The notes beneath the pieces were generated by a model. The model made no database searches. It was given only the letters and a program-made list of their open reading frames with translations, and was not told the origin of the DNA. Shown here piece after piece: positions 60,807-64,000 of a DNA stretch of 64,000 bases; position 1 is the first letter of the stretch; each line of letters opens with the position of its first letter. The stretch lies in NCBI GenBank assembly GCA_013399305.1, contig VXAI01000115.1:165560-229559 (forward strand), read 5' to 3'. Source of the stretch: Rostratula benghalensis. Lineage: Eukaryota > Chordata > Aves > Charadriiformes > Rostratulidae. A program made the position numbers and the translations under genes.

Positions 60807-61823
60807 TTTAGACTTACACATGCAGAAGAATACGTCCTCTTTCAAGGAATATCTTCATTGCTCATTGTATTTCTATGCACTCAGAAAACAAGAGGCTTTG
60901 AGTAGTTAGTCCTCTTAACGTGCACTCGGTTATAAGCCTTACACTGACCCTGAAAAATAATTATGTAATTTGAATTGCACACCTTTTACAAAACTTACTT
61001 TCTCGCTGACAGGTTAGAATCTGCCAGGGTATTTGTTTGTGATCCAATCAATTATACAGAGTGTAAGTTATTTTTTTTTTAATATAGCATCACGCAAACT
61101 GTGTTGATTATTTGTTGCCTGAATGTGCCTTTTAATTTTCATCCTATTTTGTTACTGCTGGTTCATCACCAGATTTTGTTTAAAAAGCAAAAAAAATATT
61201 ATGGTGCCTATGGTATCTTCTTTCACTAAATGATGTGAGTCATTTTCACATTTAGGAGTTAAATCTACTAATAGAAAATTAACCACAAAACACATTTTTA
61301 ATGGTGAGTGAAAGTGTAGTCCTCTACACAATGAAAAGGTTTAACTGTTTAGCATCAAACTGTTTTAAGCAAATACGTATTTCAAATGATGCAGCCAATA
61401 TTGTATGATATTTTATTCCAAATTATAGCATATAATGTATTTTCTTATAGTGGTAACTTCTATTTGTGTTAGTTCTTGTATTTATTTACATACTTGACTA
61501 AAAGTTGATGGTAAGGAAAGGGTGTAACTTAAATTATATTTGAAGACTGACAGTTGTCACCCATTCCTGTTGCTAACTGCTTTTACAGCAATTGTTTACA
61601 GGGTTTTTTTTTCTTTGTTTTAAATCAAACTAAATCTAGTAAAACTGGGAAGTCTAATTCCAAGCAGGTGTGAAAAATATAAGTTTTTTAACTTTGGAGG
61701 TTGGATGTTATTGACACCATGCTAGATTTGAAATGATTTTGAGTAAATTAATTTGCACAAAATGAAATGGCAGACTGGAAGTGTATTTGGAACTCCACAA
61801 CTTTATACTCTGCATTTGCATTG

Positions 61824-61829
61824 AATAAA
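61824..61829 (+). terminator. TMCO3: Candidate TMCO3 polyadenylation signal
   Basis: AATAAA followed by TTGTTAGTGTCTTT, a U/GU-rich downstream context about 1 kb after the stop codon. Confidence 0.45.
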
Positions 61830-62383
61830 TTGTTAGTGTCTTTAAAATATCATGACATTTTGAAAAACAGCGTTTTGAATGTGATCCTAAATGTGTTTTG
61901 TTCTTTAAAATGTTCTATGTAGCAGGATGAGCCTTGTAAAAGTCCATTCTTTAAATGTCGTAGAGGAAGCTTGCTCATACACTGTAGTCTACTCTGACAA
62001 ACAAATTAAAAATCATTGTGAGGTTTATCTGCTAAAAACAATACTATTAAAGACATATTAACAATTTAGGTCAGTATTATACTGTCATCTGAAATAACTT
62101 TGGTACCCAAAAAGTGGTTAGAAAAATGCATGTTAAACAGGTTTAAATTACAAATTAAAATGAAAGCTCTCCTCCAAGTAGCAAAAGAAAGCTTTAGATG
62201 GATTTGTGTGCTTTGTACCTCTTTACTCTACCATAGTAGCCTTGGGGGGTGGGAGGTGCGTTGGAAGGATCTATGAAAGACCATAGTAGAGACCTTTCCA
62301 TCTGTATGGTTTCCATTATGTCTCTTAATTAGCCCATGAAACTGTTAAAGTATTACAGCTGTGATGAGTAAACCTTTTGTCTA

Positions 62384-62389
62384 AATAAA
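62384..62389 (+). terminator. TMCO3: Alternative TMCO3 polyadenylation signal
   Basis: AATAAA followed closely by TTGTTGTGGCTAGTTGTTC, a strong GU-rich downstream element. It could be the distal site. Confidence 0.5.
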
Positions 62390-64000
62390 TTGTTGTGGCT
62401 AGTTGTTCTTCTCTGGAAAATTCTGGTTAGGAGAGTAGGAAATACTGATGGTTTGTGTCTCTTAAAAGAAAGAAAATATTTTCCTTTTAACGGAGTTGGG
62501 TGAAGAGTCCTTTTGGTACCATGTCCAAAATTGCAAAGCAAGTATCTAGATACCTTACTGGTTCCCTCATCTCTGTCACTTCTTTCCAAAATCATTTTTG
62601 ATTCAGTCCTAACTTGGCTAGGCTGTCGGAGAGCTGGGGAAGGAGAAACAGGAGCCTGATCTGGCGATCAATGTTCTCTGCCTCTTTGTAGGCATAAACT
62701 TGGATTGCCTGATTGAACATTAGATGCAAGTTCAAATTACTAATCTTACTGGACATGTGATAAATTTGTTTACAGTCAGCTGTTTGAGATTGTATCACAG
62801 AAATCTGGAGGTACATTGAAATTCTGTAAATGTTTCTTGAAATGCAAAAAAAAAAAAAAAAGCTCCACTCCTAATTCCATGTTAAAATAGGGTAGTCTCA
62901 TGATAAAATCCTAGGATAGAAACAATGGCCTTATTCCTGAATGCTTCTATGGAAAATGGGGAGAATATTTAAGGACATGGACCAGCAGAGGGCCATGAAA
63001 ATGACCAGAGGGCTAGACTGCTTCTCCTATGTGGACAGGCTGAGAGTCAGGGTTCAGCCTGGAGAAGAGAAGGCTCTGGGGAGACCTTGTCATGGCCTTC
63101 CAGTATGTGCAGGGGGTCAACTGGAGAGATGGAGAGGTACTCTATCAGTAGGAAGTAATAGGATGAGAGAGAATGGTTTTAAACTGAAAGAGGGGAGATT
63201 TAGATTAAACACCAGGAAGAAATTCTATCCTGTGAAGGTGGTGAGGCACTGGAACAGGTTGCCCAGTGAAGTTGTGGATGCTCCATCCCTAGAAGTGTTT
63301 AAGATCAGGTTGGATGGGGCTTTGAACAACCTGGTCTAGTGGGAGGTCCCCATGGCAGGGGATTGGAACTCAATGATCTTTGAAGTGCCTTCCAACCCAA
63401 GCCATTCTACAATTCTATGTTTCTGTGATTCTAGGATTTCACAATTGGCCCACTTAGATATAACTGCAGCTTTTTAGGAATCTTATGTTTGTAATCAAGA
63501 ATATTCTCTGTGTCAAGTTGATTAAATTAAAGCAGAGGTCCAGAAGCCTGGAAAGGAAAATCTACTGATCTGTTGAATAACAGGTGGTGTTTTCTGGATT
63601 ATTTTTTTTTTTTGTTCCAGCTTGTTGGATAGTGGTTCTCTCTCATTCATTTATCTAATCAGCTACAGAAAAGCTGATACAGGGCAGAAACCTCAGTAAG
63701 TGATGAGAGGACATTTCTGTGTTGAAGCTGAGCTTAAGGGTGTGAAAAAGAAGTGTATGCTCTGTGCTTGACTAGCAAGTCATTCAGCATACCTGTTTGG
63801 GGATAAGTTTTTTTTTTTTTGTGGGGTTTTGTTTTCCAGAGGTAGGTGTAACTGGTTGCTTGTCTCATGTGGCTTTCTCTCTGAAAATTGGGAGTTCTTG
63901 CATGTTACCCATTAATTGCTACCTTTGGTCATTGTTCCCTAGAAGGGTGAAGGAACTAAAACAGTTTAAAAGCTGGTAGTGTGGGCCATGCTTACACTTT
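62390..64000. other. Intergenic sequence downstream of TMCO3
   Basis: Contains a CR1 copy, poly(A) and T-runs and no recognisable gene. In human the next gene is TFDP1, which would lie further right. Confidence 0.7.
62976..63434 (+). mobile_element. CR1 LINE, 3' fragment
   Basis: A plus-oriented copy beginning around GACCAGCAGAGGGCCATGAA. After a frameshift it reads RMRENGFKLKEGRFRLNTRK and VVRHWNRLPSEVVDAPSLEV. It ends with GATCTTTGAAGTGCCTTCC and octamer-like ATTCTACAATTCTATGTTTC. 5'-truncated. Confidence 0.92.

Larger units (their letters stand above)
60807..62389 (+). other. TMCO3: TMCO3 3' UTR (end uncertain)
   Basis: AT-rich noncoding sequence after the stop. AATAAA signals at 61824-61829 and 62384-62389 are good candidate ends, giving 3' UTRs of about 1.0 or 1.6 kb. 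Other variants such as AATTAAA near 62004 also exist. Confidence 0.6.

Noticed and set aside
1..64000. CRISPR arrays, operons, tRNA/rRNA genes, phage or endogenous retrovirus
   Set aside because: No regularly spaced repeats, no cloverleaf recognised by eye, and no gag/pol/env-like frames or LTR pairs. The window is a eukaryotic two-gene locus.

Overview
This is a vertebrate nuclear window, almost certainly avian. Coding sequence is split into short exons by long AT-rich introns with consensus GT-AG junctions. The interspersed repeats are 5'-truncated CR1 LINEs whose 3' ends carry the ATTCTATG-like octamer typical of bird CR1. No prokaryotic gene organisation, rRNA, tRNA or CRISPR array was seen. 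I cannot name the species.

Two protein genes are recognised, arranged head to head around a GC-rich promoter at about 26.15-28.05 kb that contains a 575-base assembly gap. Leftward (minus strand, about 26.4 kb down to 2.0 kb) lies DCUN1D2 (DCNL2), a cullin neddylation co-factor. Its coding exons 2-7 are all present; they give residues 2-259 of a protein matching the human length, and the DAD-patch residues D211, A235 and D241 fall at their expected numbers. Only the first exon, which may supply just the initiator Met, is unresolved. Rightward (plus strand, about 27.3-62.4 kb) lies TMCO3, a secreted-pathway coiled-coil plus CPA2/Kef-type cation:proton antiporter-like membrane protein. All twelve coding exons (exons 2-13) can be placed to the base and give a 678-residue protein. 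This DCUN1D2-TMCO3 pair is conserved on human 13q34. The CpG-enriched left edge (1-420) may belong to the next leftward gene (ADPRHL1 in human), and TFDP1 would be expected beyond the right edge; neither is seen as coding sequence here.

Layout: 1-420 CpG-enriched edge; 421-2022 DCUN1D2 3' UTR/intergenic; 2023-24560 DCUN1D2 coding exons and introns, including a 13.1 kb intron 4 with two CR1 copies and a hAT-like terminal repeat; 24561 to about 26150 intron 1; about 26150-28050 shared promoter and first exons; 28051-30092 TMCO3 intron 1; 30093-60806 TMCO3 exons and introns, with four CR1 pieces, a 24-bp tandem duplication and an unclassified block of about 3.4 kb in intron 10; 60807 to about 62390 TMCO3 3' UTR; then intergenic sequence with one more CR1.

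The two genes have no direct biochemical link: DCUN1D2 acts on cullin-RING ligases, and TMCO3 is a putative ion exchanger of the endomembrane system. They share a promoter, not a pathway. No new multi-gene system was found. The most interesting signals are in RNA processing: an overlapping 3'/5' splice-site motif at the start of TMCO3 exon 4 (recursive-splice-like), a 100-nt AG-free zone before exon 12 spanned by an A/C tract, and upstream ORFs in the TMCO3 leader.
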